Shown: positions 7,150 to 14,942 of the stretch, in pieces
Layout of the letters: each line of letters starts with the position of its first letter
Numbering within the stretch: position 1 is the first letter of the stretch
Origin: Candidatus Scatosoma pullicola
GTDB taxonomy: Bacteria > Bacillota > Clostridia > Christensenellales > Borkfalkiaceae
Length of the DNA: 33,821 nucleotides
Assembly: GCA_018712725.1 (NCBI GenBank)
Contig: DVGN01000089.1
Location: 1-33,821 of the forward strand
Direction: 5' to 3'
The notes under the pieces: model-generated
Told to the model about the DNA's origin: nothing
Databases searched by the model: none
The model's input: the letters and a program-made list of their open reading frames with translations, nothing else
Translations under genes and position numbers: made by a program

Positions 7150-7342
7150 ACGCAAATGCTCTGGTTTGCGCGGTTCCACCTTAATTGCCAAATCCGATTT
7201 GACCGCTTTTGATGTTTCGTTGTCCGGGCCTCGCCGCGCGCGGCGGGCACAAAGCGGTTTCGCCATCCGTCCCCCATTTCCGCCTCACAGCCGAAGGGCG
7301 GATTCTCTGAAAATGCGGGTTGCGGCGCTACTTGTCTTTGTA
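7105..7342 (-). promoter_or_regulatory. Threonine T-box riboswitch with terminator, upstream of thrS
   Basis: The T-box core AAGGTGGAACCGCG is at 7169-7183, minus strand. Stem I closes by ACAAAG (7336-7341) with CTTTGT (7249-7254). Its specifier loop has AGTA on the 5' side and AAACCG on the 3' side, giving ACC (7256-7258), a threonine codon followed by a purine, as expected for thrS. The terminator is at 7105-7149: AAACTCATTCGCCC, loop GAAA, GGGCGGAGTTT, then TTTTTTT. Uncharged tRNA-Thr would stabilise the antiterminator and allow thrS transcription. Confidence 0.93.
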
Positions 7343-7348
7343 TTGTAT

Positions 7349-7377
7349 ATTTTAATCATTCCGGACCCGTTTGTCAA
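7349..7377 (-). promoter_or_regulatory. SigA-type promoter of thrS
   Basis: TTGACA (7372-7377, minus strand) and TAAAAT (7349-7354) are 17 bases apart, placing the transcript start at about 7342, just before stem I of the T-box. The -35 box lies 7 bases beyond the ytxC stop codon. Confidence 0.85.
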
Positions 7378-7383
7378 CCGTTT

Positions 7384-8082
7384 TCAGCAAAAAACCGCCT
7401 TTTCCTTATAATATTTTTTCAGGAATTCCGCCGTGGCGGGATCGGGCGCGCCGAGACAGTAGACGCTTTCCGCGCCGCTTAAAAGCACTTCCCGGACGGG
7501 CGACGCGCTCCCGATGAGCAGGCTGCGGCAGAGGCTGCGGTAATCTTCGTCGTACAGTCTGCCGTCTTTCAGGAACACCTTTCCGCGGCTCTCGCCGATG
7601 AGAAATTCGAGAAAGCCGGAGAGCGCGGCGCGGTCGAACTCCGCGGGGATATACCCCGCGATCCCCTCCCAGCGCTCTTTCAAGGGGCGGAGGCGGAACC
7701 GGAAGATGCCGTCGATGCAGTATTCCCCCGCCCCGTGCAGGCGGGAGAGAGCATATGCCCTGTCCTCGGGGTAGTCCGCCGCGACGAGCGCGGTGAGGAG
7801 AATGTCCTTTTCCACGGCGCTTAAAAGGGGCAGGACGAGCCTCTTGCCGAAAAAGCGGTATTTGTAGCCGACGGCGATGACGTCGGCGATGTTCTCTTCG
7901 GTATATTTGCGGATATACGGACAGTATTTCTTTTCCGCGCGAAAGACGAGCGCCGTCCTGTCGCCGTCCCCCTTGCAGTCCGATTCGGCGGAGAGAAAGG
8001 AAAATCTGTCCGAGACCCTGCCGCGCAGGTATTGAATGTATGCGCCCGGCGCCCCGCTTTGCGTAATCGTTATTTCTTCCAC
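7384..8082 (-). CDS. ytxC: YtxC-like (putative sporulation) protein
   Basis: The 232-residue product matches the general plan of YtxC-family proteins: a mixed alpha/beta N-terminus, a central helical part (ADYPEDRAYALSRLHGAGEYCIDGIFRFRLRPLKERWEGIAGYIP) and a C-terminus ending ESVYCLGAPDPATAEFLKKYYKEKAVFC, like the family's IH...D.VTIC-type ending. Placement just upstream of thrS is also how ytxC sits in Bacillus, which supports the call. The molecular role of the family is unknown. The start is uncertain: I use GTG at 8082, where similarity-like coding begins, but no good ribosome site precedes it. The frame stays open to 8325, into the leuS gene on the other strand, and that part looks non-coding. 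Confidence 0.72.
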   Translation of the reverse strand: MEEITITQSGAPGAYIQYLRGRVSDRFSFLSAESDCKGDGDRTALVFRAEKKYCPYIRKYTEENIADVIAVGYKYRFFGKRLVLPLLSAVEKDILLTALVAADYPEDRAYALSRLHGAGEYCIDGIFRFRLRPLKERWEGIAGYIPAEFDRAALSGFLEFLIGESRGKVFLKDGRLYDEDYRSLCRSLLIGSASPVREVLLSGAESVYCLGAPDPATAEFLKKYYKEKAVFC

Positions 8083-8166
8083 ACCATTATTGTATGCCGC
8101 GGCGGCGGAATTATTTATTCTGCCGCGCAAAAATTCCCGACGCCCGCCGTACGGGCGCGTATTCGC

Positions 8167-8195
8167 TTGACTTGCGGCGGAAAAACCTTTATAAT
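8167..8195 (+). promoter_or_regulatory. SigA-type promoter of leuS
   Basis: TTGACT (8167-8172), a 17-base spacer and TATAAT (8190-8195). The predicted leader is only about 38 bases, so unlike thrS this synthetase gene has no room for a T-box. GGAGG at 8227-8231 sets the ATG at 8240. Confidence 0.88.
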
Positions 8196-8239
8196 AAGGA
8201 AAATACTTATGTTTACGTCGCAAAACGGAGGCGGATATT

Positions 8240-10675
8240 ATGGACATGAAAGCGGTAGAGAGCAAATGGCAGGAAAGATGGGAAAAGTCGAAACAGAACA
8301 ACTTCAACCGGAAGAACATCGACAAAAAGTGGTACGTTCTCGAAATGTTTTCCTATCCTTCGGGCGCAAAGCTGCACGTCGGGCACTGGTATAACTACGG
8401 CCCCACCGATTCCTACGCCCGTTTCAAGAAGATGCAGGGGTATGAGGTCTTTCAGCCCATGGGCTTCGACGCCTTCGGCCTGCCCGCGGAAAATTACGCG
8501 ATCAAGACGGGCATCCACCCCAAGGATTCCACCGAAAAGAACATTCAGACCATGGAACAGCAGCTCCGCAACATGGGCGCCATGTTCGATTGGTCGGCGG
8601 AGATCAAAACGTGCGACGAAAGCTACTACAAATGGACGCAGTGGCTGTTTTTGCAGCTGTATAAAAAGGGTCTCGCCTATCGGAAGGAAGCGCTCGTCAA
8701 CTGGTGCCCTTCCTGCGAAACGGTGCTCGCCAACGAGCAGGTGACGGACGGGAAGTGCGAGCGCTGCGGAACGACCGTTCTGCGCAAGAACATGACCCAG
8801 TGGTTTTTGCGCATCACCGAATACGCCGAAGAGCTGCTCTCCGGGCTGGACGGGCTGGACTGGCCGGAAAAGACAAAGCTGATGCAGAAAAACTGGATCG
8901 GCAAATCGACGGGCTGCGAAGTCGAGTTCGGCTGCGAAACGGGGGATACCATCACGGTGTTCACGACCCGCCCCGACACCCTCATGGGGGTGGAATACGT
9001 CGTCCTCGCCCCCGAACACCCCCTGGCGCAGAAGCTGAAAGAGGCGCATCCCGAACGGGCGGAAGAGATCGACAAATATATCGCTTACGCCGCCGAAGCC
9101 AACGACATCGACAGGCTTTCCACCGCCCGCGAAAAGACGGGCGTGTTTACGGGCGCGTATGCGATCCACCCGATCACGGGCAAAAAGGTGCCCGTCTATC
9201 TCGCCGATTACGTCCTCTATTCCTACGGCACGGGCGCGGTGATGGCGGTGCCCGCCCACGACGAACGGGACTATGCCTTTGCCGAAAAATATCATCTGCC
9301 CGTGACGCAGGTCATCCAGAAAAAGGGCGGGGAGACGACCCTCCCCTTCTGCGAAGACGGCATTCTCGTCAACAGCGGCGAATTCGACGGACTTTCGGGC
9401 GACGAGGCGCGGGACGCCGTCGCCGTGGCGCTCGGCAAACTCGGCAAGGGGTGCAAAAAGGTCAATTACCGCCTGCGCGACTGGTCGGTGTCCCGCCAGC
9501 GGTATTGGGGGGCGCCCATTCCGATGATCCACTGCGAAAAGTGCGGCGTGGTGCCCGTTCCCGAAAAGGATCTGCCCGTAAAACTGCCCTACGACGTGGA
9601 ATTCCGCCCCACAGGTCAGTCCCCTCTCGCTTCGCACGAGAAATTCATGAACTGCACCTGCCCCAAGTGCGGCGGCAAGGCAAAGCGGGATCCCGATACG
9701 CTGGACACCTTCGTGTGTTCGAGCTGGTACTATCTCCGCTATCCCGACGCGCACGACGACAAACAGGCGTTTTCCAGGGAGACCGCCGATAAAATGCTGC
9801 CCGTGGACGTCTACGTCGGCGGCGCCGAACACGCCTGCATGCACCTCCTCTACGCCCGCTTCATCACCAAGGCGCTCCGCGATATGGGGTATCTCGATTT
9901 CGACGAACCCTTCCGCAGGCTCGTGCATCAGGGGGTCATCTTAGGGCCGGACGGCAACCGCATGTCCAAGTCCAAGGGCAACGTCGTCTCCCCCGATCAA
10001 TATATCGAAGAATACGGCTCGGACATCTTCCGCCTCTATCTCATGTTCGGCTTCAGCTATACGGAGGGCGGGCCGTGGAACGACGACGGCATCCGCTCCG
10101 TCGCCAAATTCGCCGACCGCACCGAGCGGCTTATCAGGAAGATCGCGGCGACGCCGAACGGCGGGGAAGGCATTTCGGGCGCGGCGGAAAAGGAACTCGA
10201 TTACGCGCGCAATTACGCCGCCAAAAACATCACCCGCGATCTCGAAGCCTTCTCTTTCAATACTTCCGTCGCCCGCCTGATGGAATACGTCACCGCGCTC
10301 GGCAAATACGAAGCGTCGGACGCGAAAAAAGTGAAATTCCTCAAAGAATGCGCGGACGATCTCGTCCGCCTGTTCGCCCCCTTCGCCCCCCATTTTTCCG
10401 AAGAGCTTTGGGAAATTTTGGGGCATAAGGAGTCGGTGTTCTCGGAAAAATATCCCGTGGCGGACGAAAAGGCGCTCGTTAAAGACGAAACGGAGTACGC
10501 CGTGCAGATAAACAGCAAGATACGCGCCCGCCTGATGATGGGCAAGGACATGACGAAAGAAGAGATCGAAACGGCGGCGAAAGCCGACCCCGAAATCGCG
10601 GCGCAGCTCGAGGGCAAGACGATCAAAAAATGCGTCGTCGTCCCCGGACGGCTGGTCAATTTCATCATCGGCTGA
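8240..10675 (+). CDS. leuS: Leucine--tRNA ligase
   Basis: The 811-residue class I synthetase has the HIGH motif as HVGHW (residues 46-50) and KMSKS as RMSKSKG (from about 573). GWNCPSCE-type zinc cysteines appear as [14 protein letters not shown] and KCERCG (about 155-178). The CP1 editing domain includes [10 protein letters not shown] near 240 and a second cysteine pair (CPKCGG). [19 protein letters not shown] is typical of LeuRS. It charges tRNA-Leu and hydrolyses mischarged products. It is the only complete plus-strand gene, with its own promoter and a strong terminator right after the stop. Confidence 0.98.
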   Translation: MDMKAVESKWQERWEKSKQNNFNRKNIDKKWYVLEMFSYPSGAKLHVGHWYNYGPTDSYARFKKMQGYEVFQPMGFDAFGLPAENYAIKTGIHPKDSTEKNIQTMEQQLRNMGAMFDWSAEIKTCDESYYKWTQWLFLQLYKKGLAYRKEALVNWCPSCETVLANEQVTDGKCERCGTTVLRKNMTQWFLRITEYAEELLSGLDGLDWPEKTKLMQKNWIGKSTGCEVEFGCETGDTITVFTTRPDTLMGVEYVVLAPEHPLAQKLKEAHPERAEEIDKYIAYAAEANDIDRLSTAREKTGVFTGAYAIHPITGKKVPVYLADYVLYSYGTGAVMAVPAHDERDYAFAEKYHLPVTQVIQKKGGETTLPFCEDGILVNSGEFDGLSGDEARDAVAVALGKLGKGCKKVNYRLRDWSVSRQRYWGAPIPMIHCEKCGVVPVPEKDLPVKLPYDVEFRPTGQSPLASHEKFMNCTCPKCGGKAKRDPDTLDTFVCSSWYYLRYPDAHDDKQAFSRETADKMLPVDVYVGGAEHACMHLLYARFITKALRDMGYLDFDEPFRRLVHQGVILGPDGNRMSKSKGNVVSPDQYIEEYGSDIFRLYLMFGFSYTEGGPWNDDGIRSVAKFADRTERLIRKIAATPNGGEGISGAAEKELDYARNYAAKNITRDLEAFSFNTSVARLMEYVTALGKYEASDAKKVKFLKECADDLVRLFAPFAPHFSEELWEILGHKESVFSEKYPVADEKALVKDETEYAVQINSKIRARLMMGKDMTKEEIETAAKADPEIAAQLEGKTIKKCVVVPGRLVNFIIG

Positions 10676-10695
10676 AAAAATTGAAATTGTATTAT

Positions 10696-10735
10696 AAAAA
10701 ATATTGCAGAGCGCGATACTCTGCAATATTTTTTT
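10696..10735 (+). terminator. Intrinsic terminator of leuS
   Basis: AATATTGCAGAG (10700-10711) pairs perfectly with CTCTGCAATATT (10719-10730) around a 7-base loop and is followed by a T run. An A run on the other side means it may also stop minus-strand transcripts from the membrane-protein gene at 10816. Confidence 0.92.
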
Positions 10736-10815
10736 GCAAATCCAAACAATAAACAAACCGCAGCCTTGCACTTTGCCGTAAAGCGGTCAGACGCGGCAAA
10801 GCCGCGTACAGACAA

Positions 10816-11361
10816 TCAGTCGACCTGTTCGCAGAAAAAGATGATTTTGGAACGCTTGAAATAACGTATTTTCAACCTTTTCTCCGTCAATGTTTTTTCG
10901 TCCAGCTCCCCGTAATTCTCATTCCAATAAAAACGATATTTATTTTTGTTTTCATCGTATAACAACAATTCGGCGTTTTTCTTTCTGGAAAACGTATCAC
11001 ATACAAACCGCTTGCTTTCCCGAATTGTCTGCAGCTCATAATTGGGCCATAAAAATTCTACGGTGATAATCCGCTCCTCTTCCCCTCCCTTTATACAATC
11101 TACAAGTAGCTTGCAATAGGGTATTACGGATAAAATATTTGTAAGTCCACAAAAAAGACTAATTGCATATCCGAGCAAATAGGCTGGGAATTCAACAAAA
11201 AAACTTTGTATTGCCCCTTCCCATCCCAACCGGATCCACTCTTCAACGAAGATAATAATTGAACCAATTGTCCCCAAAATAAAATGGACTAAAATCAGCT
11301 GAAACGTATATTTGAAAAGGATGATTTTTTTGAATTTTTCTTTGGATATTTTTTCGAACAT
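10816..11361 (-). CDS. Hypothetical membrane protein, AT-rich
   Basis: The 181-residue product is not recognised. Two hydrophobic segments are clear: about residues 18-37 (FQLILVHFILGTIGSIIIFV) and about 57-85 (FPAYLLGYAISLFCGLTNIL and on). They are followed by a charged, strand-rich C-terminal part (RYFKRSKIIFFCEQVD at the end) that is probably cytoplasmic. I chose ATG at 11361 because GGGGGAT lies just upstream and the leader becomes about 50 bases; an in-frame ATG at 11400 would leave almost no leader after the promoter. Codons are AT-rich, unlike all neighbours, which suggests a recent arrival or relaxed gene. It is flanked by a promoter on one side and the leuS terminator on the other, so it is monocistronic. 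Confidence 0.72.
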   Translation of the reverse strand: MFEKISKEKFKKIILFKYTFQLILVHFILGTIGSIIIFVEEWIRLGWEGAIQSFFVEFPAYLLGYAISLFCGLTNILSVIPYCKLLVDCIKGGEEERIITVEFLWPNYELQTIRESKRFVCDTFSRKKNAELLLYDENKNKYRFYWNENYGELDEKTLTEKRLKIRYFKRSKIIFFCEQVD

Positions 11362-11412
11362 ATATCCCCCGGCAGCGGCATTTTTCAAAGCATTCCGCAA
11401 AAATACATTCTT

Positions 11413-11442
11413 ATTCTATCACAATACGCCGGAAATTGTCAA
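11413..11442 (-). promoter_or_regulatory. SigA-type promoter of the 10816-11361 gene
   Basis: TTGACA (11437-11442, minus strand) and TAGAAT (11413-11418), spacer 18 bases. This supports the AT-rich gene being expressed. Confidence 0.75.
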
Positions 11443-11467
11443 GAGTTTCTTTACGATTCCCTGAACG

Positions 11468-11500
11468 CAAAACTCCCCTGCGGAATTTTCCGCAGGGGCG
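11468..11500 (-). terminator. Intrinsic terminator of the GTPase pair
   Basis: On the minus strand CCCCTGCGG (11490-11498) pairs with CCGCAGGGG (11475-11483) around a short AT loop, then AGTTTTG. It lies 18 bases beyond the stop of the 11516-12478 gene. Confidence 0.8.
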
Positions 11501-11515
11501 CGCTTTGTGCCAAAA

Positions 11516-12478
11516 TCAATAAAAGGTGGCGAGCTGTTCGGCGGGCGGCGCGCATTTCTCTGCCGCGGACGCGACGAGAACGGGGCCTTTGCCGCGGTAA
11601 ATCGTGTGCTTCATCAGCTGAATCTTCGCCGTGATCTCGATCCAGTCCCGCGTTTTCAGATCCATCTGCCTGGGCAGGATACAGGCGAGACCACTGTACT
11701 GAATATCCGCTTCGCAGCAGGTCATGATATGCCTTCCCACCACGACGTTGTCGGGCGGCAGGCGCTTGTTCGTAGCCACAAGCCCCTTGAATTTCACCGT
11801 CTTGCCGATGTAATCCTTCATGTTTTCGGACAGATCGCGGTAGAAAAAGGCGTAATCCCTGTCCTCTATCTCCACGACGGGCGCGTTGATGTCGAAGGGA
11901 AGGGGGTCCTCTATGTCGTCGAAATCCGCCTTTCCGTCCGGATGTTCGTAGACGATGTCCGCGCGGCGGGTGATGCCGCGGACGACTTTATGATACGCCA
12001 TCTTGTCCGCGTCCGCGGGGAAGCGGTTGAAGACGACCATCTGCGTCCCCTGCACTTTGTCGTAGGTGAGCTGGCGCATGTTGGCGTTATAGGTCAGGAA
12101 GGTGGACGAATTGAAAAAGGTCATCACCTGCGCGAGCATCCATCCCTCCGGCATTGCCTCGTAAAAATCGTCCAGCATCCACATGCCGTTGTATTCCACG
12201 AGCACCCGTTCCGCCTGATACTTTTTTTGCAGGGCGGAAAGATGTTCCTGCGTCAGTTCCTCTTTGCCGTTCAATACCTCCACGAACGCCCGTCTGACCT
12301 TGAAGCGGGAGGGATCGTATTCCTCCTCCCCCTCTTCGGTCACGAGCAGGAGGGTGTTTTCCCCCGAATCGAAACGCTTGTCCTCCAGAGTTTCCTGGAT
12401 AAACTTGGTCTTTCCCGATTCCAGAAATCCGAGAAAGAGATAGACGGGCGTCTCTTCGGGCGGCTGCCATGTATTCAT
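11516..12478 (-). CDS. G3E-like GTPase domain fused to a YcgQ/TIGR03943-like domain
   Basis: The 320-residue product has two parts. Residues 1 to about 190 look like a P-loop NTPase of the COG0523 kind: VYLFLGFLESGKTKFI, a Walker A with ES in place of the usual GA, then VLVEYNGMWML and MVVFNRFPAD, a possible base-recognition segment. Residues about 200-320 resemble the C-terminal part of YcgQ/TIGR03943 proteins: IGKTVKFKGLV, VVGRHIMTCCEADIQYSG with a CC pair at 254-255, and RDWIEITAKIQ, ending PPAEQLATFY. YcgQ partners normally work with a membrane permease and a COG0523 GTPase in metal (often zinc) stress. No permease is present here. It starts 19 bases after the His-rich GTPase and shares its transcript. 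The metal role is inference. Confidence 0.8.
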   Translation of the reverse strand: MNTWQPPEETPVYLFLGFLESGKTKFIQETLEDKRFDSGENTLLLVTEEGEEEYDPSRFKVRRAFVEVLNGKEELTQEHLSALQKKYQAERVLVEYNGMWMLDDFYEAMPEGWMLAQVMTFFNSSTFLTYNANMRQLTYDKVQGTQMVVFNRFPADADKMAYHKVVRGITRRADIVYEHPDGKADFDDIEDPLPFDINAPVVEIEDRDYAFFYRDLSENMKDYIGKTVKFKGLVATNKRLPPDNVVVGRHIMTCCEADIQYSGLACILPRQMDLKTRDWIEITAKIQLMKHTIYRGKGPVLVASAAEKCAPPAEQLATFY

Positions 12479-12497
12479 TGCCCTTTCTCCTTTCGGC

Positions 12498-13637
12498 TTA
12501 CGCCTTGAACAGTTCTTTGAGCGCGTCCTCTTTGAGATCGCAGCCGATCACGCACAGCCTGCCCGTGACCGCCGCGCTGCCGCGGCGCACGTCCGGCTCG
12601 CCCGGAACATAGTCGAAATGCAGCCACTCCCCTTCGCCCGGCACGATTCCCTTCGCGCGGAGCACCGTTCCGTATTTCTTCTCGTCCATGAGCGCTTCCA
12701 GAGCCTCTTTCAGCTCGCTTTCGCCGAAGCGGCGGGTGGTCTCCGTTCCCCAGCTCGCAAACACGTCGTCGGCGTGATGATGCCCGTGCCCGTGATGATG
12801 GCAGCCGCACCCTTCGCCCTCTTCGTGATCGTGGTCATGATCATGGTCGTGATGGCAGCACTCACCTTCCTCATGGTCGTGATGATGGTGACAGCATTCA
12901 CCCTCTTCGTGGTCGTGATGGTGATGACAACATTCGTCATCATCGTCGTCGTGGTCGTGATGATGGTGATGATGTTCGTGTCCGCCGTGCGCCTCTTCCT
13001 CTTCAAATTCCTTGCGCAGGCGTTCCATTTCAGCGCGGAGGGAATCCTTCTGTTCCATGGCGGCGAGGATGTCCTTGCCCGTGAGGCTGTTCCAGGACGC
13101 CGTGACGAGGACGGCGGAGGGGTTATGCTGCCGCAGCATGGAAACGCAGGTCGCGAGCTTTTCCTCAGAAATTCCGTCCGTATGGGAAAGGACGATGCAG
13201 CCGGCGCTCTCCACCTGGTCGTCGAAAAATTCGCCGAAATTCTTCATGTACAGCTTGCATTTGCCCGCGTCCACGACCGTGCAGAAGGAATTGAGTTCGG
13301 CGTTTTCGAGATTCGCCCCCGCCACCGCCTTGATGACGTCGCTGAGCTTGCCCACGCCGGACGGCTCGATGACGATGCGGTCGGGGTGGTATTCCTCGGA
13401 CACCTTTTTAAGAGCCTTGGCGAAGTCGCCGACGAGCGAGCAGCAGATGCAGCCCGAATTCATCTCGGTGATCTGAATGCCCGCGTCCTGCAAAAAGCCG
13501 CCGTCGATGCCGATTTCGCCGAATTCGTTTTCGATGAGGACGACCTTCTCGCCCGCATACGCTTCTTTGATGAGTTTTTTGATGAGCGTCGTCTTGCCCG
13601 CGCCCAAAAATCCGGAAAATATATCGATCTTAGTCAT
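12498..13637 (-). CDS. CobW/COG0523 (G3E) GTPase with His/Cys-rich linker
   Basis: The 379-residue product has Walker A GFLGAGKTT (9-17), ENEFGE (36-41), the CxCC metal motif GCICC (62-66), EPSGVG (91-96) and a CobW C-terminal domain (about 291-379). Between them, residues 217-289 are a His/Asp/Glu/Cys stretch with near-identical units of the form ECCHHHHDHEEG. This fits a metallochaperone that buffers and delivers zinc or a similar metal with GTP hydrolysis, as described for ZagA/YciC-type proteins; the metal is not provable here. The usual NKxD guanine motif appears as SHTD (151-154), a deviation. Upstream on the minus strand TTGAAA with TATAAA 16 bases later may be the promoter. No clear Zur-type palindrome was seen. 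Confidence 0.92.
   Translation of the reverse strand: MTKIDIFSGFLGAGKTTLIKKLIKEAYAGEKVVLIENEFGEIGIDGGFLQDAGIQITEMNSGCICCSLVGDFAKALKKVSEEYHPDRIVIEPSGVGKLSDVIKAVAGANLENAELNSFCTVVDAGKCKLYMKNFGEFFDDQVESAGCIVLSHTDGISEEKLATCVSMLRQHNPSAVLVTASWNSLTGKDILAAMEQKDSLRAEMERLRKEFEEEEAHGGHEHHHHHHDHDDDDDECCHHHHDHEEGECCHHHHDHEEGECCHHDHDHDHDHEEGEGCGCHHHGHGHHHADDVFASWGTETTRRFGESELKEALEALMDEKKYGTVLRAKGIVPGEGEWLHFDYVPGEPDVRRGSAAVTGRLCVIGCDLKEDALKELFKA
12771..12989 (-). repeat. In-frame repeats coding a His/Cys-rich metal-binding linker
   Basis: Alternating CAT/CAC, GAC/GAT and TGC/TGT codons make runs of CATCAC-like bases with a unit of about 36 bases (ECCHHHHDHEEG) present two to three times, then a DHDHDHDH variant. 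Such tandem units often vary in number between strains by slippage. Confidence 0.85.
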
Positions 13638-13711
13638 AATACACCTCGTATATTTATAAACGCCGAACCCCGTTTTTCAAACGCGGCCCGGCGCCCTTTT
13701 TCAAATGCCTT

Positions 13712-14938
13712 TCAGAATGCCCAGTTTCCGTCCCGGAAGATCTGCACCCGCTTGCCCTCCGCCGTGACGCCGACGATGGACAAATCCGCGGAGCCGATCA
13801 TGAAATCGACGTGGATCATGCTGTCGTTGATGCCGTGTTCCTTGCACTGCTCGTTGGTGTAATTTTCGTACCCTTTCAGGCATTCGTTGAAACCGTGACC
13901 GAGCGCGAGATGGCAGCTTGCGTTCTCGTCGAACAGCGTGTTGTAAAAGAGGACGCCCGAATTGCTGATGGGCGAATCGTAGGGAATGAGCGCGCATTCG
14001 CCGAGCATGCACGCGCCTTCGTCCATGGAGATCATCTGCTTCAACAGCTCTTCGCCCTTCTCCGCCCTGACCTCCACGGCTTTCCCGTTTTCAAAGCGGA
14101 CGGAAAAATTCTCGATGAGCTGTCCCTGATAGGAAAGGGGTTTGGTCGCGTAGACGATCCCCTCTGCCGCGCCCGCCTTGGGGGAAGTGAACACCTCTTC
14201 GCTGGGGATATTGGGATTGAACACCCTGCCCTTCAGAGTCTTTTCCTCCCCGCCGGCAAAGATGCCGTCCTCATTGAGCTGCACTTTGAAATCCGTGCCG
14301 TTCTTGCTCTTGTATTCGAGATATTTGAGGCCGAGCGAATTGAGGTAATCGCAGCGCGCTTTCAGATCGGCGTTGTGTTCCTTCCACGCCTTCACGGGAT
14401 TGCTCCCGTCCGCGCGGGAAGTGTAGAGAATGGTCTGCCACATCTTTTCCACCGCCTTTTTCGGGGGCAGATCGGGAAAGACCTTCTTCGCCCACTTTTC
14501 GCCGGGAACGGCGGCGATGCACCACTGATGTCTGTTTTCGATCGCATCGCGGAAGGGTTTAAGCTGCGGATACTGGGCGCGGCGCGCCTTGCTCATCTTC
14601 TCCTGATCGACGCCCGCCATGCCGTCGGGGTCTTCCGATTCGATGAACAGACGGCAGGAAAAATCCTGCGCCTTATACTCCCACTTCGCCTTCTCCCAGG
14701 GGGTGAGTTCGGACAGCGTCTCTAAGCTGCGGTATTCCGCGTTGACCTTGCCGAGAGGCTGGTAGCTCCAATCGACATACACCGATCTGGCGCCCGCCTT
14801 ATAGCATTCCTCCGCGACCATCGTCACGAATTCGGGCTGATCCAGCCCCGCCTGAATGAAGACCGTCTGTCCCTTTTTGACGTTGAGACCTGTTTTCGCG
14901 ATGAGTTTCGCGTATTTTTTCAGTTGTGAAACGCGCAT
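13712..14938 (-). CDS. M29-family metallo-aminopeptidase (AmpS/PepS type)
   Basis: The 408-residue cytosolic enzyme has the thermophilic-aminopeptidase fold. The metal-ligand motifs of the family are visible in order: IPSEEVFTSP (Glu), MLGECALIPYDSPIS (Glu), HLALGHGF (His) and IHVDFMIGS (His and Asp). The N-terminal LKKYAKLIAKTGLNVKKGQ is typical. It removes N-terminal residues from peptides using two metal ions. It begins 4 bases after the M3 peptidase stop, so the two are co-transcribed and act in sequence: endopeptidase, then aminopeptidase. Confidence 0.93.
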   Translation of the reverse strand: MRVSQLKKYAKLIAKTGLNVKKGQTVFIQAGLDQPEFVTMVAEECYKAGARSVYVDWSYQPLGKVNAEYRSLETLSELTPWEKAKWEYKAQDFSCRLFIESEDPDGMAGVDQEKMSKARRAQYPQLKPFRDAIENRHQWCIAAVPGEKWAKKVFPDLPPKKAVEKMWQTILYTSRADGSNPVKAWKEHNADLKARCDYLNSLGLKYLEYKSKNGTDFKVQLNEDGIFAGGEEKTLKGRVFNPNIPSEEVFTSPKAGAAEGIVYATKPLSYQGQLIENFSVRFENGKAVEVRAEKGEELLKQMISMDEGACMLGECALIPYDSPISNSGVLFYNTLFDENASCHLALGHGFNECLKGYENYTNEQCKEHGINDSMIHVDFMIGSADLSIVGVTAEGKRVQIFRDGNWAF

Positions 14939-14942
14939 CTTT

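Noticed and set aside
5113-7212. Open frame of 699 codons on the plus strand opposite thrS
   Set aside because: thrS is certain on the minus strand. The antisense frame is an effect of third-position GC and carries no recognisable domain. The same reasoning removes long frames opposite leuS (8213-9928), the M3 peptidase (14856-16691), RNase J (19232-21556), spoIVA (25475-27307) and the TPR gene (27405-29729).
8083-8325. Upstream extension of the ytxC frame
   Set aside because: It runs into the antisense side of leuS and its promoter, with no ribosome site or family similarity.
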